From assembly GCA_026391455.1 (NCBI GenBank), contig JAPLEH010000040.1, positions 1 through 64,000 of the forward strand: 64,000 nucleotides of DNA. Reading direction: 5' to 3'. The notes below the pieces were generated by a model, which saw only the letters and a list, made by a program, of their open reading frames with translations, did not search any database and was not told the DNA's origin. Within the stretch, counting starts at the first letter, position 1. Every line of letters starts with the position of its first letter. Position numbers and translations under genes: made by a program. Origin of the DNA: Bacteroidota bacterium. GTDB lineage: Bacteria > Bacteroidota > Bacteroidia > Chitinophagales > Chitinophagaceae. This document shows, piece after piece, positions 1 through 7,130 of this stretch.

Positions 1-93
1 CAGCAACAAAATAAGAAACCAACGTATTTTTAAAACTGATTCAAGCTCTTATTCATACTATTCTCGGGACCGCAATAATCCACTCCACAGTGG

Positions 94-136
94 GGTGGGT
101 CAACATGCAGGAATGGTGGGTCAACATGACAGGAAT
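94..136. repeat. Tandem 21-22 bp repeat, possible IS end
   Basis: Two head-to-tail copies (94-114 and 115-136) start GGTGGGTCAACATG and end CAGGAAT; the second has one extra base. Repeated GTGGGTCA blocks of this kind are seen near the ends of IS21-family elements in Bacteroidota, so this may be the inner terminal repeat of an element lying to the left of the window. No transposase is present here, so that reading is inference. The rest of bases 1-201 shows no gene that I can support. Confidence 0.45.
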
Positions 137-201
137 TTACAATTTCGATTATATTTATCACAATTTTACCCCTTTTAATTACGAAATTAAGTTGGGTTAG
201 T

Positions 202-1128
202 TTGGGTGTTGAAGAACCAAATCAAATCGGCGATACCTTGGGTGGCATAATGGGGCCAGTTGTTGCACTTCTAGGTGTTGGTCTAACTTTCCTGGCTTTT
301 TGGGCACAGTATGTAGCTAACCAAGAACAAAGAATTCAATTTTTTACCTCTTTGGAAAAACAGGATTCTGACAAGAAAGAGCAACAATTTGAAAGTCAAT
401 TTTTTGAAATGCTAAGATTGCATAAAGAAAATGTTGATGAAATGTCAATTGCACCTATTGGTTCTACCGATGGAGAAATAGTAACAAGGAGGCGCGTTTT
501 TGAAGTGATGACAAAAGAATTTAATGAGCTATTAGAGCATTGCTCTTTTGATTCCACCTTAAACATTGAAGAATATGAAGCTGGTTATAACATTTTCTTT
601 TGGGGTTTTAGTCATGAAGAACTCGAAAGATTATCCCCCTCTTCGCAATCATGGTTTAAACGAGATTTTCACCCAAGTATTTTAGGTGTTAATAATTATC
701 GTTTACATTCTGGATATTCTGGTCAGTTGGGACATTATTTCAGACACTTATACATGATGGTTAAATTTGTTGTTAAAAGTGAAGTGATTGATTCTTATGA
801 TCATAAGATGAAATACCTAAAGATGTTGCGAGCGCAGTTAAGTAATCATGAGCAGATAATGTTGTTTTATAACTGGCTATCTTCAGGTTATGGAGGGGAC
901 TGGGAGCATAATAAGAATCAATATTTTACAAAATATAAAATGATTCACAATTTATGGATTGGTGAATTGTTTCAAAATCAATTCATTGTGGATAAGGTTA
1001 ACGGATTAATTGATAAATACAACTTGGACCCCAAAAAGAAGCCGTTGTTTGAATTTCAACGTGACGATTTTAATAAGAAAATGAATGATATTAAACCCAA
1101 GCCTTTGAGTGATCAGAACATAAATTGA
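202..1128 (+). CDS. putAbiC-like phage abortive infection protein
   Basis: The 308-residue product has one hydrophobic segment near the N-terminus (about residues 16-36) after the motif IGDTLGG, then a basic/glutamine-rich stretch. It carries the block FFEMLRLHKENVDE (about 67-80) and, in the middle, SGYSGQLGHYFRHLYMM. This layout matches the Putative phage abortive infection protein family (putAbiC, Pfam PF16872): a membrane-anchored protein with a cytosolic helical domain. The mechanism of the family is not established. The start is a TTG; the frame stays open to a TGA at 127-129 but has no ATG upstream of 250, so the N-terminus is uncertain and could be slightly truncated. It is the first gene of the accessory island and is followed closely by another single-span membrane protein. 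Confidence 0.75.
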   Translation: MGVEEPNQIGDTLGGIMGPVVALLGVGLTFLAFWAQYVANQEQRIQFFTSLEKQDSDKKEQQFESQFFEMLRLHKENVDEMSIAPIGSTDGEIVTRRRVFEVMTKEFNELLEHCSFDSTLNIEEYEAGYNIFFWGFSHEELERLSPSSQSWFKRDFHPSILGVNNYRLHSGYSGQLGHYFRHLYMMVKFVVKSEVIDSYDHKMKYLKMLRAQLSNHEQIMLFYNWLSSGYGGDWEHNKNQYFTKYKMIHNLWIGELFQNQFIVDKVNGLIDKYNLDPKKKPLFEFQRDDFNKKMNDIKPKPLSDQNIN

Positions 1129-1174
1129 TCTTATGTAATCTTCGGTAAATATTTTTAAATATTAAAATTTGCAG

Positions 1175-1726
1175 ATGAAGGAGATATTAAACAGCTATTT
1201 AGTTCCATTAGGGGTAGTTTTAACATTTATTGCTTCACTTTTCGGGATATTCTATACAAGACGAATTGCTAGATCAACAAAGTATATTGACACAATTACA
1301 AGTGAACGAATTAAATGGAACGAAAAAGTTAGAGACGAAGTTTCAGAGTTAAACTCTATTTTCTTAACTATAATTAAAAATACTCACATTATCACGGAAT
1401 TGGAAGATTCTGAAGAAAAAACTATTAACCCATTTACATTAATTGATATTTCTGTAGCTCAGAATAAGTTAAATAAAGAGATTGATAGTTTTTCAAAGAC
1501 CGAGATTTTGAAAAAACTAATTACATTAAGATTGAGGTTTAATCCAAATGAGCATCAATCTATACTTAGTTGTATTTATGAATTGACTAGCTTCACATTG
1601 GGTCAGAAGCAAACAAAAGAGTCAATTCAAAAAATATGGGAAATAAATAATAAACTTATTGAAGAAGCACAGATTATTTTAAAAAGTGAATGGGAGAAAA
1701 TAAAGAAAGAAGTAATTGTTTTATAG
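1175..1726 (+). CDS. Small single-span membrane protein, unknown
   Basis: About 183 residues from the ATG at 1175; an in-frame TTG at 1169 is the only earlier option. One transmembrane helix lies near the N-terminus (about residues 8-28), followed by a basic stop-transfer segment (YTRRIARSTKY) and a helical cytosolic domain with a TSERIKW motif. Proteins with this N-terminal helix plus 'TKYIDTITxERIKW' pattern are common hypotheticals in accessory regions; I know of no demonstrated function. It lies about 45 bp after the putAbiC gene in the same direction and is similarly AT-rich, so the two may be co-transcribed and act together, which is inference. Confidence 0.6.
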   Translation: MKEILNSYLVPLGVVLTFIASLFGIFYTRRIARSTKYIDTITSERIKWNEKVRDEVSELNSIFLTIIKNTHIITELEDSEEKTINPFTLIDISVAQNKLNKEIDSFSKTEILKKLITLRLRFNPNEHQSILSCIYELTSFTLGQKQTKESIQKIWEINNKLIEEAQIILKSEWEKIKKEVIVL

Positions 1727-1835
1727 TTATGAAATTTTTTTTTCAACAGTCTCACCTTTTATCTAGCCTATAGTTAGTTAAATTTATTTGAAATATTAAT
1801 TTTTTCGGTTCCATTTCTTCCTATTTATTTGAAAT

Positions 1836-2804
1836 ATGCCTAGCCATTCACTTCCAATTTTAAAATTCTACATCGGCAATACCGACTACGACTGGTTTTC
1901 TTTCTTATCCCAACGCCAACCCGAAGATGTAAACTTCTGGCGGCCGGGAGGCAATACCAATTTTAAGGTACTATCGCCGGGGGCTCCGTTTCTGTTAAAG
2001 CTGAAAAGCCCCTATAATGCTATTGCCGGTATTGGCTTTTTTGCAAAGCATACTCTGTTGCCTGTTTCCTTTGCCTGGGATACCTTTCAGGAGCGCAATG
2101 GCTGCGAGAGTTTTGAAGCACTGTTGAAGAAGATTTCCGGCTACCGGCGAGACTGGTGGGATCAGAACCCGCAGATCGGCTGTACGGTATTATCCAACCC
2201 CATATTTTTCGCTAAAAAAGATTGGATACCCGCACCCGAAAACTGGGCAAATAGCATTGTACAGGGTAAGTCTTATATTACCGAAGAGCCTATTGGCTTG
2301 GCCATTTGGGAAAGGGTGCAACTTTTGCTGGATGACTATTTTACCATGCATACCGGAGAAGTAAAATCTACCCAGCTCATACTGGATAATAACAGCGATG
2401 CCCGTTACCGGGAAACTGTACTGTCGAAAGTACGGGTGGGGCAAGGGGCGTTCCGCTTATTGTTAACAGATGCCTATGCCAGAAGATGCGCCATTTCGGG
2501 AGAGAAAACGCTGCCCGTGCTGGAGGCGGCACATATTAAGCCCTACGCCCTTTCCGGCCCGCATCTTATCTCCAACGGGGTTTTATTACGCTCCGACCTG
2601 CACAAGCTGTTCGATACCGGCTATATCACCATCACCCAAGAGTTGAAAGTAGAGGTAAGCCGCCGAATAAAAGAAGAATTTCAGAATGGCAAAGAGTATT
2701 ATCAGTACCACGGCGCAGTATTAAAGCAATTGCCCAACCGGAATATGGACATTCCGGCTACACTGTTTACGGAATGGCATAATAGTAATGTGTTTAAGGG
2801 GTGA
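1836..2804 (+). CDS. HNH endonuclease, restriction-endonuclease-like
   Basis: The 322-residue protein has an N-terminal domain of about 190 residues (starting PSHSLPILKFYIGNTDYDW) resembling the DNA-recognition part of predicted restriction endonucleases (COG3440-like). A C-terminal HNH_2-type nuclease domain follows: RRCAISG, then AAHIKPY, then N..LLRSDLHKLFD. The His of AHIKPY, the Asn and the DLH histidine are the expected metal and catalytic positions. No methyltransferase partner is adjacent, so it may be a modification-dependent or solitary nuclease. Base composition is more GC-rich than its neighbours. It is followed 51 bp later by RNase H1. Confidence 0.8.
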   Translation: MPSHSLPILKFYIGNTDYDWFSFLSQRQPEDVNFWRPGGNTNFKVLSPGAPFLLKLKSPYNAIAGIGFFAKHTLLPVSFAWDTFQERNGCESFEALLKKISGYRRDWWDQNPQIGCTVLSNPIFFAKKDWIPAPENWANSIVQGKSYITEEPIGLAIWERVQLLLDDYFTMHTGEVKSTQLILDNNSDARYRETVLSKVRVGQGAFRLLLTDAYARRCAISGEKTLPVLEAAHIKPYALSGPHLISNGVLLRSDLHKLFDTGYITITQELKVEVSRRIKEEFQNGKEYYQYHGAVLKQLPNRNMDIPATLFTEWHNSNVFKG

Positions 2805-2855
2805 AGGTGCAATAGGATTTGATAATTTTTTGAATCATAAAACTAACTGTATCAT

Positions 2856-3596
2856 ATGAGCTGGGAGCAGATTCCAGAAATTGACCTTTATTCAGATGGC
2901 GGGGCAGAGCCCAACCCCGGAAAAGGTGGATTTGGTGTAATAATGGTTTATAAAGGGGCTAAGAAGGAATTCAGTCAGGGCTATCGGCTTACTACGAATA
3001 ACCGCATGGAACTGTCGGGGGTGATATATGGGTTGGAGCGATTGAAAACGAAATCGAAAGTGAATGTCTATACCGATTCCCGGTATGTGGTAGATGGCAT
3101 TGAGAAGGGCTGGGCCAAAAAATGGAAGTCGAAAAACTGGTACCGTACCCGAACACAAAAAGCCGTGAACTATGACTTGTGGGCCAAGCTGCTGGATCTT
3201 ATCGCTGCCCAGGAGGCGGTACGTTTCAATTGGATAAGGGGGCATGTGGGCCATCCCGAAAATGAACGATGCGATGAACTGGCCAATTTCGCCCTGAATG
3301 GCGATAGCCTGCTGGTGGATACTTTTTACGAAGAGACGATGAACACGGAAACAGGTGAAGAAAACACCACTACTACGCTCTTTGGAACGGAGACCACAGC
3401 CATAACAGCAGCAAATCCGAATCTTAAAATTACTAATGCGGGCGACCCCTGCCGCAAGTGTGGCACTGCCGTCATCCAGCGACCAACCAAAAAGAAAGAA
3501 CTAAAGCCGGAGCAAACATATTATTTCGAATACTTTTTTCTTTGCCCCAAATGTAAAACGGCTTATATGGTGGAGGAGGCGAAGAGGTTTTTGTAA
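2856..3596 (+). CDS. rnhA: Ribonuclease H1 with C-terminal zinc ribbon
   Basis: Residues 8-148 form an RNase HI domain that degrades the RNA strand of RNA-DNA hybrids. The four metal-binding acids are visible: D14 (YSDGG), E52 (NNRMEL), D74 (YTDSRY) and D140 (ERCDELA), with the helper histidine H130 in RGHVGHPENE. After a linker, residues 199-233 contain two CxxC pairs (C199/C202 and C230/C233), a probable zinc ribbon not present in E. coli RNase HI. The 246-residue length, against about 155 for the classical enzyme, is explained by this extension. It sits beside an HNH nuclease but is probably a housekeeping R-loop/primer-removal enzyme. Confidence 0.9.
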   Translation: MSWEQIPEIDLYSDGGAEPNPGKGGFGVIMVYKGAKKEFSQGYRLTTNNRMELSGVIYGLERLKTKSKVNVYTDSRYVVDGIEKGWAKKWKSKNWYRTRTQKAVNYDLWAKLLDLIAAQEAVRFNWIRGHVGHPENERCDELANFALNGDSLLVDTFYEETMNTETGEENTTTTLFGTETTAITAANPNLKITNAGDPCRKCGTAVIQRPTKKKELKPEQTYYFEYFFLCPKCKTAYMVEEAKRFL

Positions 3597-3773
3597 AACC
3601 TTTTTTCTTTGATTCTTAATCGTAAAAGTTAAGGATGGTGTGTTAAAGTAAATCATTTGGGTGGTATATTATTGAAGAATAAATGTGCTGATTATTTTAA
3701 TAGATGTAAGTACCTTTATTTGAGTATGAATGAGCATTACAAACTGTGGTAGTTTGAAAATAATATTCTAATC

Positions 3774-4718
3774 ATGGAGAATAATAATATGCAGGGGTTT
3801 GACCTCAGATTGGATTCATATATTCAAAAATGCTGTGATGCTGTAATATCCATATCAACACACCTAAAGAAAGTAATTGGAATACTTTCGATTGTAACTA
3901 TTTTCTCTTTTTTGGCTTCATTTAATAGTCAAATGGACTGGTCAAGTTCCATGATTACATATCATAAAGCCCAATTAAATCAACTCAAGGATAGACTTAG
4001 TACGGAAAAATTATCTCTGGTAGATTCTACATCGCTTAGGGATTCGATTGAAATGAAGGAAAAAGTAATCTACGATTTACGTCGTGATTTGGTATCGAAC
4101 TATCAGGTAATTCACATACCAATTGTTGGGAGTGTTATACATATAAATAATTTATGCTTACTTGCTGGATTAGCTTTTAGTAGTTTAATGTTAATGATTT
4201 TTTATTACTTAAAGCAGGAAAAAAATAATTTGTCCAAAATTCTGAAATTAATCTCTATACGTTATTCTGAATTTGCAGACAAAGAAGATTTTAAAAAAAT
4301 TATCAAAAACAATGCCTTTTTTAACGACATGAATAAGTATCACGCTCTTTCTGAAATTAATAAATTACGAAGGGCCTCTCATTTCGATTTTTTGTATTTG
4401 CATGAGTTGTTTAATTATCTAAACATCTTTTCGTCTAATATGAAATACTTTGCAAGAGATATTAGGATTATTTATACAACATACTTGATTCCTTACTTTG
4501 TTTTTGTATATATTTTTTTATATGATATTATTACATTCCGCATTGGGTTTAATATGAATTCGAATATGACTTTTGTTTCCTTAACTTATTCTTTATTTTT
4601 TTGTATTTTTTTGGGATTCCTGACAATGAGATGCTTGAGAGAGAAGAAAAAAATATTATACATGTATCGCAGCTTTAAAGAGAATGGCTACAGATATGTT
4701 GAGCGTATTATAAAATAA
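3774..4718 (+). CDS. Four-helix membrane protein of unknown function
   Basis: The 314-residue protein is strongly AT-rich in codon use. Hydrophobic segments lie at about residues 34-50, 125-145, 236-256 and 262-282. Between the first two is an extracytoplasmic coiled-coil-like stretch rich in Lys, Asp and Leu (TYHKAQLNQLKDRL...). The loop between helices 2 and 3 is about 90 residues, charged and probably cytosolic. I do not recognise the family. It sits alone between RNase H1 and a disrupted exonuclease gene, with intergenic gaps of more than 170 bp on both sides, so it is probably transcribed alone. Confidence 0.6.
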   Translation: MENNNMQGFDLRLDSYIQKCCDAVISISTHLKKVIGILSIVTIFSFLASFNSQMDWSSSMITYHKAQLNQLKDRLSTEKLSLVDSTSLRDSIEMKEKVIYDLRRDLVSNYQVIHIPIVGSVIHINNLCLLAGLAFSSLMLMIFYYLKQEKNNLSKILKLISIRYSEFADKEDFKKIIKNNAFFNDMNKYHALSEINKLRRASHFDFLYLHELFNYLNIFSSNMKYFARDIRIIYTTYLIPYFVFVYIFLYDIITFRIGFNMNSNMTFVSLTYSLFFCIFLGFLTMRCLREKKKILYMYRSFKENGYRYVERIIK

Positions 4719-4899
4719 ATATTAATTTCTTATATTATTATGCCATAGACAACGGTACGACTCTGTGCTTTATTTGACGTGTTTACCAAACTGAGCCTGG
4801 AAAAAGGCCATGTATTCCATTCTCGAAATATTGCATTAAATTTTGCAATTTTTACTCATAATTATTTAAAAAAACCACTATTCCATCTCCAATTCAAAC

Positions 4900-4956
4900 A
4901 TCATGCTCGACACCGAAACAGACGGCTCCATACCCGTTGATTTTTCAATCAGCACG
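4900..4956 (+). pseudogene. N-terminal remnant of DEDDh exonuclease gene
   Basis: Bases 4900-4956 translate to I-M-L-D-T-E-T-D-G-S-I-P-V-D-F-S and stop at TAA 4957-4959. This matches the N-terminus of the intact exonuclease at 17625 (IMVDVESDGPIPGDYS), including the catalytic D-x-E motif. The rest of the same gene resumes about 640 bp later at 5593. The material between them includes a hairpin and a complete gene for an exported protein, so the exonuclease appears to have been split by an insertion. The similarity is short (16 codons, about 10 identical) and should be tested by alignment. Confidence 0.55.
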
Positions 4957-4960
4957 TAAA

Positions 4961-4987
4961 TTGGTGTTTCTGCTTGGCATACACCAA
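4961..4987. other. Inverted repeat at proposed insertion edge
   Basis: TTGGTGT (4961-4967) and ACACCAA (4981-4987) form a perfect 7-bp inverted repeat around a 13-base loop. It begins two bases after the stop that ends the N-terminal exonuclease remnant. It could be a terminal structure of the inserted DNA or a weak terminator; no T-run follows. Confidence 0.35.
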
Positions 4988-5012
4988 CAAAAGCTCAAAA
5001 CGACTTATAATG

Positions 5013-5036
5013 AAAATACCATGTTTTAGGTATTTT
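5013..5036. promoter_or_regulatory. Hairpin AAAATACC-N8-GGTATTTT, copy 1
   Basis: A perfect 8-bp stem (5013-5020 and 5029-5036) encloses the loop ATGTTTTA. It lies 40 bp upstream of the start codon of the exported-protein gene at 5077. A near-identical hairpin is present at 6071-6090, upstream of the next exported-protein gene. The shared loop sequence as well as the stem argues against chance. The role is unknown: operator, RNA structure, or terminus of a mobile unit. Confidence 0.6.
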
Positions 5037-5076
5037 TTAATTTGATATGTTTTGTAATTTGGTAAAAAAAAAACAT

Positions 5077-5568
5077 ATGAGAAAAATCATTTTGACTTTT
5101 TCGCTGATGAGTTTATTTTATTATTCAGAAGCGCAGACAAATAAAAGTTGTGATTGCGTTGCTTTAACGCTTAATGACGCAATGGGTATGAAAAGTATGA
5201 CAATTTCAGAAAGAGCGGATTACCTGAATAATCACTGCTATGTGATTGGCCGATCCTCTGGAAAACAGGGCGATTTGACATTTAAAGAGTTTACAAAATG
5301 TAATCTGGTTAAAGTAACAGCTGATTCCGAGAATCAATTTTACCGAGGCGATTATACTGTTAAGCTTTGGAGTGATAACTCTGTACAGTACACCACTACA
5401 TCTGTTACAAATTATCAATCGATAAAAAAAATTGTAGGTAAAGATGGTCAACTAAGTAGTAGTAATTTAGATTTGGATGTATATAGTTATAAGAACATAA
5501 GCATATCATTTCAGGCCACTACAAATAAAGATGGGAAAACTATTTATATTATCATTTATACCTTTTAA
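5077..5568 (+). CDS. Predicted exported protein, unknown, in insertion
   Basis: The product of 163 residues starts at the ATG at 5077. An earlier in-frame ATG at 5047 would add a charged extension in front of the signal peptide and is less likely. Residues 1-20 (MRKIILTFSLMSLFYYSEAQ) form a signal peptide typical of Bacteroidota, ending just before TNKSCDC. The mature part has several Cys near its N-terminus and a mainly beta-type pattern at the C-terminus (DKDGKTIYIIIYTF region). I do not recognise the family. The gene lies entirely inside the interval that separates the two halves of the exonuclease remnant and follows a hairpin motif by 40 bp. Confidence 0.6.
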   Translation: MRKIILTFSLMSLFYYSEAQTNKSCDCVALTLNDAMGMKSMTISERADYLNNHCYVIGRSSGKQGDLTFKEFTKCNLVKVTADSENQFYRGDYTVKLWSDNSVQYTTTSVTNYQSIKKIVGKDGQLSSSNLDLDVYSYKNISISFQATTNKDGKTIYIIIYTF

Positions 5569-5592
5569 TTGGATTTATTGAATTTGTGCACC

Positions 5593-5985
5593 ATATCCGA
5601 TATGTATATAACGGAGGCACTTGCAGTATCCGGCTTCACCCGGGAAGAAACCCTGCAGTTTGATGATCCCAAAGAAGTGATGGAACGGTTTGCGCATTTG
5701 ATCAGCGAGGTGAGTAAAGACCGCCCGATGTTTAACAGCGACAACAATGGCTTCGATTGGATGTTTATCTGCTTGTATTTCCATCATTTCACTGGCAGAA
5801 ATCCGTTTGGCTTCAGCTTACAAAATCTCGGCAGCCAGTACAAAGGGCTGGCGAGAGATACTTTCGTCAACTTTAAGCATCTTCGCAAAACCCGCCACAC
5901 CCACAACCCCGTAGATGATGCCCTGGGCAAAGCGGAGGCACCCTTGCATTTGAAGCAGGAGTATGGTATGAATATGAAGTTGTGA
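5593..5985 (+). pseudogene. C-terminal remnant of DEDDh exonuclease gene
   Basis: From the ISDMY codons at 5593 to the stop at 5985 the translation parallels the intact 172-residue exonuclease at 17625 almost to its end: EALAVSGFTREETLQF, SDNNGFDWMF, NPFGFS, and TRHTHNPVDDA, ending in NMKL. The catalytic D-x-E segment and about 22 residues after it are missing from this reading frame. A short matching N-terminus survives at 4900-4956. The remaining motif residues (FDWMF aspartate, HTHNPVDD) are intact but cannot give an active DEDDh enzyme alone. The frame is open, so an N-terminally truncated protein from 5569 is possible, though probably inactive. Confidence 0.75.
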
Positions 5986-6070
5986 CCTGGGCTACTCGCC
6001 AGTCAAATCTGCACACAACCTATATTAGGTAATAATGCATCTATTCATACAATAAGGACTTTGTGGGAAA

Positions 6071-6090
6071 AATACCATGTTTTGGGTATT
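6071..6090. promoter_or_regulatory. Hairpin AATACC-N8-GGTATT, copy 2
   Basis: A perfect 6-bp stem (6071-6076 and 6085-6090) surrounds the loop ATGTTTTG, one base different from the loop of the hairpin at 5013-5036. It lies 63 bp before the exported-protein gene at 6154. Both copies precede signal-peptide-bearing genes in the same orientation. Confidence 0.55.
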
Positions 6091-6153
6091 GTATGTTCTT
6101 GCATTTTATCTATATTACCGGTTACATTAATGCCATCACTACTTATACAACTT

Positions 6154-7050
6154 ATGAAAAAGATCATTTCAATATTATTTTTTTGTAGCTGGATAAATTT
6201 GCCTGCACAAAATGAACTTCGGAATGATACTTTTCATCAAATAACAAGAACCGACACCGTATTTATTAGTAAGGAACGACCGATAGATAGTGTACTATCA
6301 AACTATCAGCAGATATTGGAGAAGACTAATAGTCAATTGGGGATGTGGTCAAATCCATATGGAATTTTAATAGGATGTCTGGGTGTTATGATCACTCTGC
6401 TTGGAATTGGGGTGGCTTTTGTAATATACAAACAAGGTAAGGATGCGAGAGATTTGATAAAGGAGTCTTTGAATAAGCATGAGGTTGAATTGGATAAATT
6501 GATTAACGAAAAGAATAACTATTTCAAAAATTTTGAGATTTCATTAAATAAGTCAATTCAGGAGTATCAGGAGAGGTTATCTCGTTCACAGAATCTTGAA
6601 AATAAGGAGCAGATTTTGGAGTTTATTTCCAAATTGGAGGAGCAAAAGGATATTATGGATTTGAAAATTCATACGCATTCCGGGTATAGCCCTCAGGATA
6701 TTGCTGAGAATTATATCATTTCTGAAAGTACTTTATTCTACACAAAAATCAACTTAAGTAACCCTAACCAGTCATTCATTATATATCTGCGAATCGTCGC
6801 TTCTGATGGGAAAAAGTATTGGTTGGGATTTGGAGGAAATATTAAAGATACACCAGGTAAAACGAAGTATGAGTACACCTCACATAGCATTTACCCAACA
6901 AAAAATCCAATGATTCAGGAAAAAGTACTGGAAACTTTCCGTTTGGGTTTTCCTGAGTTAAACTGTTATCCGATAAGAATTGATAACATTAGGCTTCGTG
7001 GCAGCGACACTGATTTGGGACAGATTACGTTCTCATATAAAATTACCTAA
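6154..7050 (+). CDS. Exported/membrane coiled-coil protein, unknown
   Basis: The ATG at 6154 gives 298 residues starting MKKIISILFFCSWINLPAQ, a plausible signal peptide. The in-frame TTG at 6061 would place a second hydrophobic stretch in front of it and is unlikely. A strong transmembrane helix follows at about residues 70-93 (GILIGCLGVMITLLGIGVAF). Then comes a long charged coiled coil (about 95-175), then a C-terminal beta-rich domain (IYLRIVASDGKKYWLGFGG). This suggests a periplasmic N-terminal stub, one span and a cytosolic coiled-coil plus globular domain. The family is not recognised. It follows the exonuclease remnant and shares its upstream hairpin with the gene at 5077. Confidence 0.6.
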   Translation: MKKIISILFFCSWINLPAQNELRNDTFHQITRTDTVFISKERPIDSVLSNYQQILEKTNSQLGMWSNPYGILIGCLGVMITLLGIGVAFVIYKQGKDARDLIKESLNKHEVELDKLINEKNNYFKNFEISLNKSIQEYQERLSRSQNLENKEQILEFISKLEEQKDIMDLKIHTHSGYSPQDIAENYIISESTLFYTKINLSNPNQSFIIYLRIVASDGKKYWLGFGGNIKDTPGKTKYEYTSHSIYPTKNPMIQEKVLETFRLGFPELNCYPIRIDNIRLRGSDTDLGQITFSYKIT

Positions 7051-7130
7051 ATCCTTTCAATTTAATTTGGGGTAACCTTACACTTACGCTATGTAGTTAT
7101 GTTAAATAAGTGAGATGTTAAACAAACGAA

